The position numbers and the translations under genes were made by a program. This document shows, one piece after another, positions 1 to 8,949 of a DNA stretch of 38,313 nucleotides. The notes under the pieces were generated by a model, which searched no databases, was not told the origin of the DNA, and saw only the letters and a program-made list of their open reading frames with translations. Position 1 is the first letter of the stretch, and the number at the start of each line of letters is the position of its first letter. The DNA comes from an uncultured Spartobacteria bacterium (GTDB lineage: Bacteria; Verrucomicrobiota; Verrucomicrobiia; Chthoniobacterales; Terrimicrobiaceae): the NCBI GenBank assembly GCA_937890535.1, contig CALBXK010000313.1:1-38313 (forward strand). Direction: 5' to 3'.

Positions 1-831
1 TGGACGGCAGGCATCGTAATGCCGGAACTCAGTGAGTCGGGATATCACGCCGCCTTGACGATGGAGTTGCACCGGGAGTTGGCCCGTCGACATTTCTCCG
101 ACAGAACGTATTTTATTTCTCCGCATAGCATGCCAGCTTCGGAAGTCGATGTTCGTCAGCCTTCCGACTTTTTGGGGCTTGAGACCGATCTGGAGGAGGG
201 GCTGATCGACGCCCTCGTGACCTCGACCCGGCTTTCCTACGACGCGATTCCCTGCGTGGCGCTCGGGAGCAGCCCTCAGTCCAGCAACCCGGCTTCGAAG
301 TTGCGGGTCACCCGGGATCCCGTTTATTTCTTCGAAAGCTCCGTGCGCAAACTCTTTGAGCGCGGATGTCGTCATATGTTCGTTGTCGGGGCGGAACCGA
401 AAGATTCCGCCGTATCCCATCGGACAGCAGGTCAGATTTCGCCCTCCATCAAGATCACCGAGATCCCCATGCCATCGATCAATGATTGGACCGTGGAGTC
501 CGCCGCCGAAAACTTCCTTCGCCAGGCGACAGATAATGAACCGTACGGGTTGATCATCAGTGACGATTTTACCGCTTCCATTTTTTCCCGAAAAATCGCC
601 CAGGGCTCTTCCCTGCGTCCCACCGTTTGTTTGCAGACTCATGGGGCCTCGCAACTTTCTTATGCCCTGCCGGCTCTCAAATACATTACCGATCTCCAGG
701 CTTTGAGTGCGGCCGCCGTGGACGTAATCATCAACAGGTTACTGGGAATTTCCTCCAGCCATACGGAAGTGCGTCTGCCCATGATCTTTCGGGAAGTCGA
801 ACCCCAGGCCATTTTTCCCTCGTTTTCATAA
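1..831 (+). CDS. LacI/GalR-type transcriptional regulator, ligand-binding part (5' truncated)
   Basis: The reading frame is open from the first base of the window, so the start codon and the presumed N-terminal helix-turn-helix lie outside. The first internal ATG is at 19. The visible part, about 276 residues, looks like a periplasmic-binding-protein effector domain of the LacI type. It has a segment resembling 'ERGCRHMFVVG' followed by a 'PYGLIISDDFTASIF' stretch, matching the usual pattern in which a subdomain strand is followed by 'ddG(i/l)i..nD..A'. A C-terminal pattern 'AAAVDVIINRLLG' fits the last helix of the fold. The family normally represses sugar-catabolic genes until a sugar ligand binds. 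The adjacent glycosidase-like and sugar-acid genes fit that role, and the 29-bp palindromes at 9825 and 12404 are possible targets, though nothing here proves it. A GntR-type DNA-binding domain at the missing end is also possible. Confidence 0.75.
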   Translation, partial: WTAGIVMPELSESGYHAALTMELHRELARRHFSDRTYFISPHSMPASEVDVRQPSDFLGLETDLEEGLIDALVTSTRLSYDAIPCVALGSSPQSSNPASKLRVTRDPVYFFESSVRKLFERGCRHMFVVGAEPKDSAVSHRTAGQISPSIKITEIPMPSINDWTVESAAENFLRQATDNEPYGLIISDDFTASIFSRKIAQGSSLRPTVCLQTHGASQLSYALPALKYITDLQALSAAAVDVIINRLLGISSSHTEVRLPMIFREVEPQAIFPSFS

Positions 832-931
832 ACCTCCGTTCCGGTGACCGACACATCGGACAAACCGGATTCGACGATCCCCCCACCGTGACCCACATGT
901 CACTTTCCGCCCCGATCAAACAGATCCCTGC

Positions 932-3055
932 ATGAACTCCATCGAACCGTCCACCGCGCCTTTTGTTTTTTGTGGAACGGGAGACCATCTTTGGAGTCAT
1001 AAAGTGGAGCCGGTGGACAGTCCGGCAACACTCGCCGCCCTTTGCGAATGGCTGACCGAGACCTATCAGGTCAAACGACTCTATTGGCGAGGGGGACAGG
1101 ATGACATCTGGCACCGGGATTTTCGTCGAGTCTCGCACGACCCGGCGATTTATGACTGGGTGCAGTGGGAGAAATTTCTCTACGACGAGCTCGAGCTCAA
1201 TGCGGCGGCCGTGGCGGCTGCCAAGGCCAAGGGAATGGAAGTCTATCTTTATACGGGGCTGTTCGAACACGGGGTGCAGCCGGACGTGGGCATTGTTCAT
1301 CCCCATGTTTTTGAAGATACCCTGCGCAAGGATCATCCCGAATGGTGTTCGCTTGACCGCTGGCAGCAACGGCGCTGTCCCGGGCCGATGTGTCTAGGCT
1401 ACCCGGAAGTCAGGAAAAGAATCATCGACCGACTGGTCGATCAACTGCACCGTTTTGGCTACGACGGGATCACATTCTATACTTACGTGGAAAATCTCGG
1501 ACTGCGCTACGAGGACGAGTTTGGGTTTAATCCTCCGATCGCCGAAGAATTCAACAAGGCTTACCCGGAAGTCGATCTTGGCAAAGACATCCTGACACCG
1601 GGACAGAAAGCGCATTGGTACAAATGCCAGGGGAAATTCGTCACCGACCTTTTGGTTGAGCTTCACGAGAGAATGGTCCCGGAGAACAAAAAACTCTCGA
1701 TGATTCTGGATGCCGCCGAACCCGATTATCCGCAAAAATGGTGGGGCAAAAAACTCCACGGCACCGGAAAGATTTTCCTGGAATGGGAAAAATGGATTGA
1801 AGCCGGGATCGTGGATGAAATTTGGGTGCAACTTGGAATGCCGGAAGCCCAGACGGCTCTGCTTGACCGGTTGTTGATCCAGTGCGCCGGCAAACCGGTG
1901 CAACTCACGGTTCGAACGCCTGACCCTTTCGCCGAGGTCTGGATCCCCTATGTGCGTCAGGGCGTGACGCCGGTGGCGGTGATTACATGGGAGAATAATG
2001 GGGTTGAGAAGATCTCGCTCGGGCCGACGAGCATGAACACCTTGCAAAGCCCAGATTGGAAGCTGCGAGCCCAGACCCTGGCCGACATGGGGAACGGAAC
2101 GATGGCCCCATCGATTACGTCCCTCGCTTCTTTGGTGAATGACCCCGAAGTCTTGGTACGCCATCGTTTGCCAAGGGCGCTGGCCAAAATTTCGGGAGGA
2201 AAAGCGACGGCGATGCTTGAGGAGCTTCTTACCGATCCGGAATCCAGCGTCCGGATCGCCGCCGCAGAGGCCTTGCGTTCCACTCCCGGGCCGAATACGG
2301 CCCGCCGGCTCATTGAGGCGTTGGAGAAAGGCGAACACTTTCAATTCAAGCTGGTTGCAGTTCCCGCTCTCACAGCCATCGGCGCGAACGCGGTGCCGCT
2401 TCTCCTCGACAACCTCAACAATTCCCAGGCCGATGTAAGCGAAGTTTGTCTCCGCGCCCTCGGAGAAACGTTCAAAGGCAGCCCCAATCCCGATATTTCC
2501 CAGGCCCTGCGAAAAAAAATCCACGATGACACGGCCGATCCGGTGTTACGCACATGGGCCCTCAAAAGCTTATTGAAAATTTTCCAGAACTCCCTTCCGA
2601 ATGTCCCGAAAGGTTTTCGAGACTTTCCAGAGGATTTGATTTCGCTGATTGATTCGAATGGCGCGGGGGCCACGGCCGATCTTCAACTCCATGCCGCTGA
2701 AACACTCAAATCCATCTCCGGCATGATGACTGCGTCGGAAAAGGACAGCTCTCTAAGCGTCTTGGCAAAGGCGTTCCAACGCTATGGTGATGACTCCACC
2801 CGCCCCGATGCCGCCTATGGATGGCGGGTTATCGGGAATGCGATCCTAATACTTCAGGGCCGGAAACTCCTGGAAGAAATGCTAAGGCAGACGGATGACA
2901 AATGGTTGGCATGGAACGCCTACGAAACCGTCTATCTTTTTCATGATCTTTTGCCCCACGCCGAGAATCCTTCGTTCAACGAAGTCGATGAGAAGCAGGC
3001 GATCGAGGAACACAATCTTCATGCCCCCGCCTTTCCGGGATGGAGAAGGTGGTGA
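932..3055 (+). CDS. TIM-barrel glycosidase-like protein with C-terminal HEAT-like repeats
   Basis: This 707-residue protein has no signal peptide and is probably cytoplasmic. Residues about 20-350 read as a TIM barrel of the glycoside-hydrolase type. It has 'RLYWRGGQDDIWHRDF' near the start, 'MEVYLYTGLFEHG' as a central strand, 'RFGYDGITFYTYVENLG' with acidic residues after a strand, and later 'IVDEIWVQLG'. Residues about 370-560 are helical repeats, for example 'DPEVLVRHRLPRALAKI' and 'DPESSVRIAAAEALRS', which resemble HEAT or PBS-lyase repeats. The start ATG at 932 follows the regulator by about 100 bases, and the aminotransferase gene begins 58 bases after the stop. Fusion of a glycosidase-like barrel with HEAT repeats is uncommon. 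The substrate cannot be read from sequence, and catalytic residues were not assigned. Confidence 0.7.
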   Translation: MNSIEPSTAPFVFCGTGDHLWSHKVEPVDSPATLAALCEWLTETYQVKRLYWRGGQDDIWHRDFRRVSHDPAIYDWVQWEKFLYDELELNAAAVAAAKAKGMEVYLYTGLFEHGVQPDVGIVHPHVFEDTLRKDHPEWCSLDRWQQRRCPGPMCLGYPEVRKRIIDRLVDQLHRFGYDGITFYTYVENLGLRYEDEFGFNPPIAEEFNKAYPEVDLGKDILTPGQKAHWYKCQGKFVTDLLVELHERMVPENKKLSMILDAAEPDYPQKWWGKKLHGTGKIFLEWEKWIEAGIVDEIWVQLGMPEAQTALLDRLLIQCAGKPVQLTVRTPDPFAEVWIPYVRQGVTPVAVITWENNGVEKISLGPTSMNTLQSPDWKLRAQTLADMGNGTMAPSITSLASLVNDPEVLVRHRLPRALAKISGGKATAMLEELLTDPESSVRIAAAEALRSTPGPNTARRLIEALEKGEHFQFKLVAVPALTAIGANAVPLLLDNLNNSQADVSEVCLRALGETFKGSPNPDISQALRKKIHDDTADPVLRTWALKSLLKIFQNSLPNVPKGFRDFPEDLISLIDSNGAGATADLQLHAAETLKSISGMMTASEKDSSLSVLAKAFQRYGDDSTRPDAAYGWRVIGNAILILQGRKLLEEMLRQTDDKWLAWNAYETVYLFHDLLPHAENPSFNEVDEKQAIEEHNLHAPAFPGWRRW

Positions 3056-3113
3056 TCCTGTCGCATTTCCCTTGCGGGTCCCAGGGTTCCATGGGTAAGG
3101 CTCAACCTTTTCA

Positions 3114-4442
3114 ATGAGAGCCAATAATCTCTCCAGAGGTCAGCGCCTTTACCGACGCGCCAAAGAAATCATTCCCGCCGGCACCCAGCTTCTCAGCAAG
3201 CGCCCAGAGATGTTTGCCCCCGACGTATGGCCTCCATATTATCAGAAGGCCAAGGGCTGCCTGCTGACCGATGTGGACGGTGTGACCTACCGTGATTTCA
3301 CAACCATGGGGATCGGCAGCTGCCTACTCGGTTATGCCTGTGACCCCGTCGATGACGCCGTGGTCGAGACCATCCGCAACGGCACCATGTCCTCTTTGAA
3401 TTCCCCTCTGGAAGTGGAACTCGCTGAGAACCTCCTTCAGATTCATCCTTGGGCGGAGGCCACTCGATTCACCCGCACCGGTGGTGAAGCCATGGCCGTC
3501 GCGGTGCGCATCGCCCGGGCGGCCACCGGACGCTCCAAGGTGGCCATCTGCGGATACCATGGCTGGCACGACTGGTATCTTTCGGTTAATCTCGGGAACA
3601 GCGAGGGGCTCGACGGCCAGCTTCTCCCCGGTCTGGCACCCAATGGTGTGCCTCGCCAGCTTGCGGATACGGCCTTTGCGTTCCACTACAATTGCATCGA
3701 CGAACTTGATGTGTTGCTCTCCCAACAGGGAAAAGAAATCGCCGCCATTGTCATGGAGCCGTTTCGCTACGCCCAACCGAAAGATGGTTTTCTGGATAAG
3801 GTTTTGGAGCTGGCAGTAAAACACCAGGTTGTCCTCATTTTTGATGAAATCACGTCGGGGTGGCGTTACGCTTTGGGTGGTATCCATCAACGCCTTGGCA
3901 CAATCCCCCATATCGCGGTCTTTGCCAAAGCGATGTCCAATGGGTATCCAATGGGAGCCATCATCGGAAAAAATGCCGTCATGCAAGCCAGTGAAGCGTC
4001 CTTTATTTCCAGCACCTATTGGACGGAGGCGACCGGCCCGGCTGCAGCCATCGCCACCATTCGGGCCATGGCAGACGCCAGGATTTTGGAGACCATCCGG
4101 GCTGCGTCGCAACGTGTCGCCGCCGGATTACGCGAAGCCGCAGAGAAGCAGGCCCTCGCCCTTGAATGTGTAGAGACCGAGGCCATGGTCATTCTTCGCT
4201 TTAATTTGGGTGAGGACGCCAATGCCGCCAAAACCTGGTATACCAAGCGAATGCTGGAGAAGGGTTATCTGGCGGGCGGACAATTCTACGCCACCGCCGC
4301 ACATACCGCAGCCGAGGTGGAGAGTTTTCTTTCGGCGGCAAGCGAGACCCTCGGGGAACTCGCCCTCATCCTTCGGTCGGGAACACTGCGGACGGAATTG
4401 ACCACCCCTGAGGCGCATCAGGGCTTCCAGCGTCTGACTTAG
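3114..4442 (+). CDS. Class III PLP-dependent aminotransferase (glutamate-1-semialdehyde aminomutase-like)
   Basis: The 442-residue product has the fold-type I, class III aminotransferase layout. 'TRTGGEAM' near residues 120-127 is the PLP phosphate-binding turn. 'YHGWHDW' at 148-154 is typical of the aminomutase-like subgroup. 'LIFDEITSGWR' near 241-251 holds the Asp-Glu pair that contacts PLP, and 'FAKAMSNGYPMGAI' near 270-283 carries the Schiff-base lysine K272. The subgroup includes glutamate-1-semialdehyde aminomutase, but the position next to a glycosidase-like gene and opposite a hydroxyacid dehydrogenase and aldolase suggests an amino-sugar or amino-acid transamination in a catabolic pathway rather than haem synthesis (inference). 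The ATG at 3114 is preferred because it keeps the conserved N-terminal 'LYRRAKEIIPAG'. Confidence 0.85.
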   Translation: MRANNLSRGQRLYRRAKEIIPAGTQLLSKRPEMFAPDVWPPYYQKAKGCLLTDVDGVTYRDFTTMGIGSCLLGYACDPVDDAVVETIRNGTMSSLNSPLEVELAENLLQIHPWAEATRFTRTGGEAMAVAVRIARAATGRSKVAICGYHGWHDWYLSVNLGNSEGLDGQLLPGLAPNGVPRQLADTAFAFHYNCIDELDVLLSQQGKEIAAIVMEPFRYAQPKDGFLDKVLELAVKHQVVLIFDEITSGWRYALGGIHQRLGTIPHIAVFAKAMSNGYPMGAIIGKNAVMQASEASFISSTYWTEATGPAAAIATIRAMADARILETIRAASQRVAAGLREAAEKQALALECVETEAMVILRFNLGEDANAAKTWYTKRMLEKGYLAGGQFYATAAHTAAEVESFLSAASETLGELALILRSGTLRTELTTPEAHQGFQRLT

Positions 4443-4497
4443 GGCGTGTCAGAGTCCGTTCTGTAGAGTGGATGGCATTCTTGCTACCATCGTCGCG

Positions 4498-4521
4498 ACC
4501 CGGTCCCCCCGGGGTGCGGGT
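4498..4521. repeat. GC-rich palindromic REP-like element, copy 1
   Basis: A hairpin-forming sequence lies in the 133-base gap between the convergent aminotransferase and acyltransferase genes. The outer arms ACCCG/CGGGT enclose CCCC/GGGG. There is no following T-run, so it is not a classic intrinsic terminator. A related palindrome sits at 15091-15110 on the opposite strand. Its core, CCCGGTCCC followed by CGGGGTGC, matches with one gap and one mismatch, suggesting a dispersed repeat. The rest of the gap (4443-4575) shows no gene. Confidence 0.45.
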
Positions 4522-4575
4522 AAACACCAAAACTGCGGTGGACCGGAATTGCTACAGCGAAGAAACCATCATCAC

Positions 4576-5679
4576 TCAACCATGAGCTCTCAACGTCACT
4601 CTATGACGGTGAAACGCCGTCGAACAGGGATTGCCGATGGCGACATCCATCCAACCGGCGGACAAATTCGCCAGGAAGGCGGCGGTCGTTCTGTTCTCAT
4701 CTCCCGGTTTCGGATGGCGGCATATGGACTCGGGTTTCTGCTCGTGATCGGCAAGGAGTGCCCGCAATGACTTCTCGGTGATCCGGCCGGTTCCCTCCGC
4801 CAGGATGCGGTCCACGGTTTTCTGGCGGGTCAGCGAACATGCTGAGGCCTCCGCGGAGCGGTCAAGATGCCTCAGCTCCGGTGTCTGTATGGAATTGGCG
4901 TGCCCGACGGCCTCTCCCGTCATCCTTCGACAATGGGACCGTCCCAAGATGAGTTCCACGAAAGCCGCCTTCCCGCTCTGATCCGCCACGCCCAGGCAAC
5001 CATCCTGCCATCCCCCCACCTCCACATACTGCATCGCTTCGGAGACGTTCCGGCTCTCGAGAATGCCCCGTTTAAGCAGCGAAAAGGGCCGACATTCCCG
5101 GGCATGCTCCTTTGCATACAAGGAATTTCCGCACAATCCCACGCCGTGGGACGTCATCCCGATGTTGGCCAACCAACCGGCATAATTCAGAACAATCATC
5201 TCCAGTCCGTCATCATAGCTCCACCGCATGACGAAATATCGCCCATCGCGCGGAGGCGTATCCTTTGTCTGTCCCAGAAAAACAGAGCCGTCCGCCGTGC
5301 TCTCCGCTCCGCAGTAAAACGAGGTGCAATTGCCGTCAGGACTCGAGCGAAGGCCGTCACTCACCACCAGAAACAAGGCCGCATCCTCAGATATTCCCGC
5401 CCCTTCAGCCAACCCCTCCACTTCGGGCATCAGTTGAGGCAGATTCCGCCGAATCCACGGAACAAACCGCTTCGTATGAGCAAGCATGGCCTCAGTATCC
5501 AAAGAGAAATCGCGGCAACAAGACTCCAAGGCCAGGCTCAATTCACGACGAACTTGTACCGAAAAAGTGCGGCCATGAAGGCGACCGACCTCCTTTCGTG
5601 AACCCCTAAATATCGATTCCGGCGCGCCTGCTTCACCAGGCAATGCCGCCAAATTATCAGTTTCAGATTCCGTCTTCAT
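4576..5679 (-). CDS. C45-type (acyl-CoA:6-APA acyltransferase-like) Ntn hydrolase
   Basis: The 367-residue product resembles the peptidase C45 / isopenicillin-N acyltransferase family, N-terminal nucleophile enzymes that cut or transfer amide-linked acyl groups after self-cleavage. 'PDGNCTSFY' near residues 114-122 places C118 as the probable nucleophile exposed by autoprocessing. It is followed about 20 residues later by 'GQTKD', the family's usual Gly-x-x-x-Asp block. 'NYAGWLANIGMTSHGVGLCGNSL' is the expected beta-rich core. No signal peptide is evident. It is the most downstream gene of the minus-strand group 8894 to 4576 and starts 25 bases after the dehydrogenase stop. Within a sugar-acid pathway it could remove an N-acyl group (inference). 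The family also includes conjugated bile-salt hydrolase-like enzymes, so the substrate is open. Confidence 0.75.
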   Translation of the reverse strand: MKTESETDNLAALPGEAGAPESIFRGSRKEVGRLHGRTFSVQVRRELSLALESCCRDFSLDTEAMLAHTKRFVPWIRRNLPQLMPEVEGLAEGAGISEDAALFLVVSDGLRSSPDGNCTSFYCGAESTADGSVFLGQTKDTPPRDGRYFVMRWSYDDGLEMIVLNYAGWLANIGMTSHGVGLCGNSLYAKEHARECRPFSLLKRGILESRNVSEAMQYVEVGGWQDGCLGVADQSGKAAFVELILGRSHCRRMTGEAVGHANSIQTPELRHLDRSAEASACSLTRQKTVDRILAEGTGRITEKSLRALLADHEQKPESICRHPKPGDENRTTAAFLANLSAGWMDVAIGNPCSTAFHRHRVTLRAHG

Positions 5680-5704
5680 CCTGTGCGAAACGAATGCGTC
5701 CGGC

Positions 5705-6658
5705 TCACCCGTCCCAATTGAGAATCCGGCTCTTTAATTTCCCGACCATAAAAGCATAAGCGGCCCGTTGAGATTCGTTGGTCACGCCCCCGACGTGCGG
5801 GGTAATCACCAAGTTCTCATGGTCCCGGGCATAACGAATCAGTGGATGCGAGGGCAGATCTGTGTTCCATTCGCCGTCAATCACATCAAGTCCGGCTCCC
5901 ATCAGGTGGCCGGTCTCCAGCGCTTCCAACAAGGCCGATTCGTCGATCACCGCTCCCCGACTGGTATTAATTATGACCGCCCCGGGTTTCATGCGGGCTA
6001 TCTGTTCTCGTCCGATCAAATGAATGTTTTCCGATGTCAGATGAACGTGGATCGAAAGGACATCGGACAGCCTCAAGACATCGTCCATCGAAACCGACTC
6101 GATCCCTTCTGGGTCATCCCGACGCTGATTGTCGCAGGCAATCACCCGCATCCGGAAAGCCCGCCCGTACTCCGCCACGATCCGTCCCAGCCTTCCGTAA
6201 CCCAGGATGCCCAGGGTCTTTCCAGAAAGTTGATGGCCCCGGCACCCATCCCGGGCCCAGACCCCTTCCCCAGCAAGCCGGATCGCGCTGCGCAGACGAC
6301 GCTCCACGGCCAGAAGCAACCCCCAGGCCAACTCCGCCGTCGCGGTGATGGAACCCAAAAATTCATTCTCTCCCCGCAGAGAAAGAAGCTCCACGCCTTG
6401 ACGGCACAAGCTCTCCTGATCCAGATGATCCCATCCGGTGGAGGGCGTACAGACAATTTTCAATTGACCGCACTGCTGAATCAACTCCTCGCCCAACCGC
6501 AGAGAGAGGGCGCATAAATAGGCGTCGGCCCGGGGCAATTCTCGTTCAAGATTTTCCACCGTTGCCGGCAGAGAAACCACCTCACTGATGGCATCCAGTT
6601 CCCCCAGGACACCCGGAAAGGGTGCCGTATCCGCCAAGTTTAAGATTTTCCACCACAT
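5705..6658 (-). CDS. D-isomer-specific 2-hydroxyacid dehydrogenase
   Basis: The 317-residue product has the NAD-dependent D-2-hydroxyacid dehydrogenase pattern. The nucleotide-binding motif 'GYGRLG' is at 153-158. The catalytic Arg is R234 in 'NTSRGAVID', the acidic partner is E263 in 'GAGLDVIDGE', and the catalytic His is H288 in 'ITPHVGG'. Length matches glycerate/phosphoglycerate dehydrogenase-like members without ACT domains. Such enzymes interconvert 2-keto and D-2-hydroxy acids in the cytoplasm. The gene lies 5 bases after the stop of the HpcH/HpaI aldolase, so the two are almost certainly co-transcribed. A plausible job is reducing the 2-keto acid product of that aldolase, for example hydroxypyruvate or tartronate semialdehyde analogues. 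This is inferred from context only. Confidence 0.88.
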   Translation of the reverse strand: MWWKILNLADTAPFPGVLGELDAISEVVSLPATVENLERELPRADAYLCALSLRLGEELIQQCGQLKIVCTPSTGWDHLDQESLCRQGVELLSLRGENEFLGSITATAELAWGLLLAVERRLRSAIRLAGEGVWARDGCRGHQLSGKTLGILGYGRLGRIVAEYGRAFRMRVIACDNQRRDDPEGIESVSMDDVLRLSDVLSIHVHLTSENIHLIGREQIARMKPGAVIINTSRGAVIDESALLEALETGHLMGAGLDVIDGEWNTDLPSHPLIRYARDHENLVITPHVGGVTNESQRAAYAFMVGKLKSRILNWDG

Positions 6659-6663
6659 CGCAC

Positions 6664-7464
6664 TCAGTACAAGATACCCGGAGTAGGCGGCACCGGGCTC
6701 GAATCCATTGCAAAATAGCCGCGCATTTTTTCAGCTTCGGCCTTGGATCCCGAGGCGAGAAACGGCACATCCCCACCACCCACAACCAGCCCAAATCCAA
6801 AATCTCGGGCCATGGCCCTCGCGGAATCCGACACACCCACACACACGCTCCATTTCTCCACTTTTCGGCAGGCGTCGGCCACGACCTTCATTTGCCGCCC
6901 GATGGTTTCCATGTTTTTGGGAGAATCCACGTCAAAGCCGTCTCGAATCAATAGATCATCGGGCCCAAGAAATAATCCATCCACCCCTTCCAAGGCCAGT
7001 AACTCTTCAGCAATTGAACAAGCGGCGCTGGACTCCACCTGAAGAATGAGAGCCGTGTCCTGATCGGCGGTTTTGTAATAACCACGGCCCTGAAGATCAA
7101 TGATTCGTCTTCCGCCATAGGAGCGATTTCCCAGCGGGGGAAACTTAGCCGCCCGTACCATGGCCTGCGCCTCCGCCACACTCTCCACCAGTGGAACGAT
7201 GACTCCAGCCGCTCCCGAGTCGAGAACTTTGCCAATCCAAGTGGAATCCTGGGATGGCACCCGCACCAAACCGGGACGCTGAATCAGTTGGCTCGCCCGC
7301 ACCAAATCGACCGCGTCACGCCAATCGAGATCGCCATGCTGGGCATCAATCCACAGCCAGTCCCAGTCGGGCCCGATTCGCTCCACAATTCCCGGCGCCG
7401 GATACATGACACAGAGGCCAAGCAAAGGCTTGGGAGATTCCTTATCCAAGAATGGCAGTTTCAT
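6664..7464 (-). CDS. HpcH/HpaI-family class II aldolase
   Basis: The 266-residue protein matches the HpcH/HpaI aldolase/citrate lyase fold, a TIM barrel that cleaves 2-keto-3-deoxy acids to pyruvate plus an aldehyde with a divalent metal. Visible family features are 'WIDAQHGDLDW' around residues 38-48 with the catalytic His H43, 'VRVP' at 67-70 with the pyruvate-binding Arg, 'GVIVPLVES' near 87-95, 'LQVESSAA' with the metal ligand Glu near 144, and 'FLGPDDL' near 165-171. The start ATG overlaps the stop of the upstream propeller gene by 4 bases (ATGA), which indicates translational coupling. It probably supplies aldol cleavage of a sugar-acid intermediate. The exact substrate cannot be deduced. 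Confidence 0.88.
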   Translation of the reverse strand: MKLPFLDKESPKPLLGLCVMYPAPGIVERIGPDWDWLWIDAQHGDLDWRDAVDLVRASQLIQRPGLVRVPSQDSTWIGKVLDSGAAGVIVPLVESVAEAQAMVRAAKFPPLGNRSYGGRRIIDLQGRGYYKTADQDTALILQVESSAACSIAEELLALEGVDGLFLGPDDLLIRDGFDVDSPKNMETIGRQMKVVADACRKVEKWSVCVGVSDSARAMARDFGFGLVVGGGDVPFLASGSKAEAEKMRGYFAMDSSPVPPTPGILY

Positions 7465-8894
7465 GAGGGCAAAGATTTGAAGGCAAAGAGATGGGCGTCC
7501 CTCATATGGAAACGAAGCCGTATCTTTTCACCGGCCAGCTTTTTGACGGTCGCGTCCTGCCATGTGACGGCCACAAAGGAACCTGCCTGGCGGGCGGTGT
7601 TGTCGGCAATTGGCTGACAATCTTCTCGAGAGAATCCCGGCCGCACCGCTCCTTGCGCGTCGCAAACTTCCACTCGAATCTCCCCGGTCGCCGTCGCCAG
7701 TGGCGAGTTCAGATCCCGCCGCGGGTCGGCATTGACGGCCAGATCGCCGCCATCCCAGACAAAGGTCGGGGTTTCGAGCCAACCCTCCGCTTCCACCGCT
7801 TGCAGGGAGGCATATCCATCGATGCGAAGCACCGCCAAACCAATGGCGGAGTCATTGAAAGGGAAATGCGCAAAATGAGAGGGTCCACCCCCGGTGTTAC
7901 GTCCGCCGTAATAAAACCAGAGGCGGTTGTTTTTTACAATCGGGGCACTGGACATGAGGCAACTCCAGTCCGCATCCCAGTCCGAACTCTGGCCGGCAGG
8001 AAGAAAGGCCTCCCGCTTCCGGCTCCGCTGCCAATTCAGACCGTCCCGGCTGAATACGAACTCGGAATCCAGGCGATCAGGCACCGTGTGCATCCGTTCG
8101 ACAAAACCTATGTAGATGTCGCCCGCTTTAAAGGCTTGGAGACTGTAGGGCTCGTAGCGGGGTGGGTCTTCGACGTTTTGCTTCAACACGATCTCAGGAT
8201 CAGACCAGGTGACCATGTCCTCGCTTTCGATCCGATAGACCACCCGGCTGAGATAGGGATTGGCGGGCTGGCGGGTATAGACCACAAATTTTCCCTTATC
8301 TCTGGTCGGGAGGGCATTGGTTCGATCTCCCCAGCCATGACAAAACGGACCCGGTGTATTCTCCCATTTCAATCCGTCCTTGGAGCGGGCAGCCACCAAG
8401 CCTCGCCGAGCCCACAATCCGGTGGAATCTCGGGGTCCGATAATGCCCTGCCAATAGACGGCCTTGAGCGGCCACTCCGGTTCCTGATCATCGGATATGA
8501 CCGCGATACAGTCGATGACTCCCGGCTCCTCCGGCATGATGCAAATGTTGTTTTTGCAGCTGCCTTTCCATTCATAGAAACCCAAATCCGGCTTGCGAAA
8601 ATTCAAGCCATCATCGCTCACCGCGTAACAGACCTTGTCCTTCGCCTCGGGGTTAAAAACGGGGTACCAAATATGGATCTGATCGTTCCGGCAGATCGCA
8701 CTCCCATAGCCCAAACATCCCCCTTCATAAGCGCGGTCCGGCTGAATGACAGGCTTCCGATATTTGCGGGCCTGGTGAAAAACCCGGCTAACCCGGATGC
8801 TGTCCTCGATCCAATAGTCATCGAGAAACAACTGGCTGTTTCGCAGGTCGCTCTGGGAATGGGCTCCCTTAGGAGTTGCTGTTTTCATAGTCAT
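7461..8894 (-). CDS. Beta-propeller glycoside hydrolase-like protein (GH32/GH43-like)
   Basis: The 477-residue product begins with 'QLFLDDYWIED', a signature often seen at the start of five-bladed propeller glycosidase-like proteins in Planctomycetes and Verrucomicrobia. Repeated blade-like segments follow: 'IHIWYPVFNPEAKDKVCYAVSDDGLNFRKP' style strands, 'LVAARSKDGLKWENTPG', 'SEFVFSRDGLNWQRS' and 'RLWFYYGGRNTGG'. These 'SxDGLxW' blades are typical of the GH32/43/130-like clan. The C-terminal third (about 350-477) looks like a beta-sandwich. No convincing signal peptide is present. Two close ATG codons, at 8894 and 8888, could serve as start. It is the first gene of a coupled group leading to the aldolase. 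Enzymatic activity is not certain, because many proteins of this type are uncharacterised. Confidence 0.7.
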   Translation of the reverse strand: MTMKTATPKGAHSQSDLRNSQLFLDDYWIEDSIRVSRVFHQARKYRKPVIQPDRAYEGGCLGYGSAICRNDQIHIWYPVFNPEAKDKVCYAVSDDGLNFRKPDLGFYEWKGSCKNNICIMPEEPGVIDCIAVISDDQEPEWPLKAVYWQGIIGPRDSTGLWARRGLVAARSKDGLKWENTPGPFCHGWGDRTNALPTRDKGKFVVYTRQPANPYLSRVVYRIESEDMVTWSDPEIVLKQNVEDPPRYEPYSLQAFKAGDIYIGFVERMHTVPDRLDSEFVFSRDGLNWQRSRKREAFLPAGQSSDWDADWSCLMSSAPIVKNNRLWFYYGGRNTGGGPSHFAHFPFNDSAIGLAVLRIDGYASLQAVEAEGWLETPTFVWDGGDLAVNADPRRDLNSPLATATGEIRVEVCDAQGAVRPGFSREDCQPIADNTARQAGSFVAVTWQDATVKKLAGEKIRLRFHMRDAHLFAFKSLPS

Positions 8895-8949
8895 GGAACG
8901 CAGTGCCCACCGATGGCCCGGTCACCAGATGGGAAAAAAAGAACGCCGG

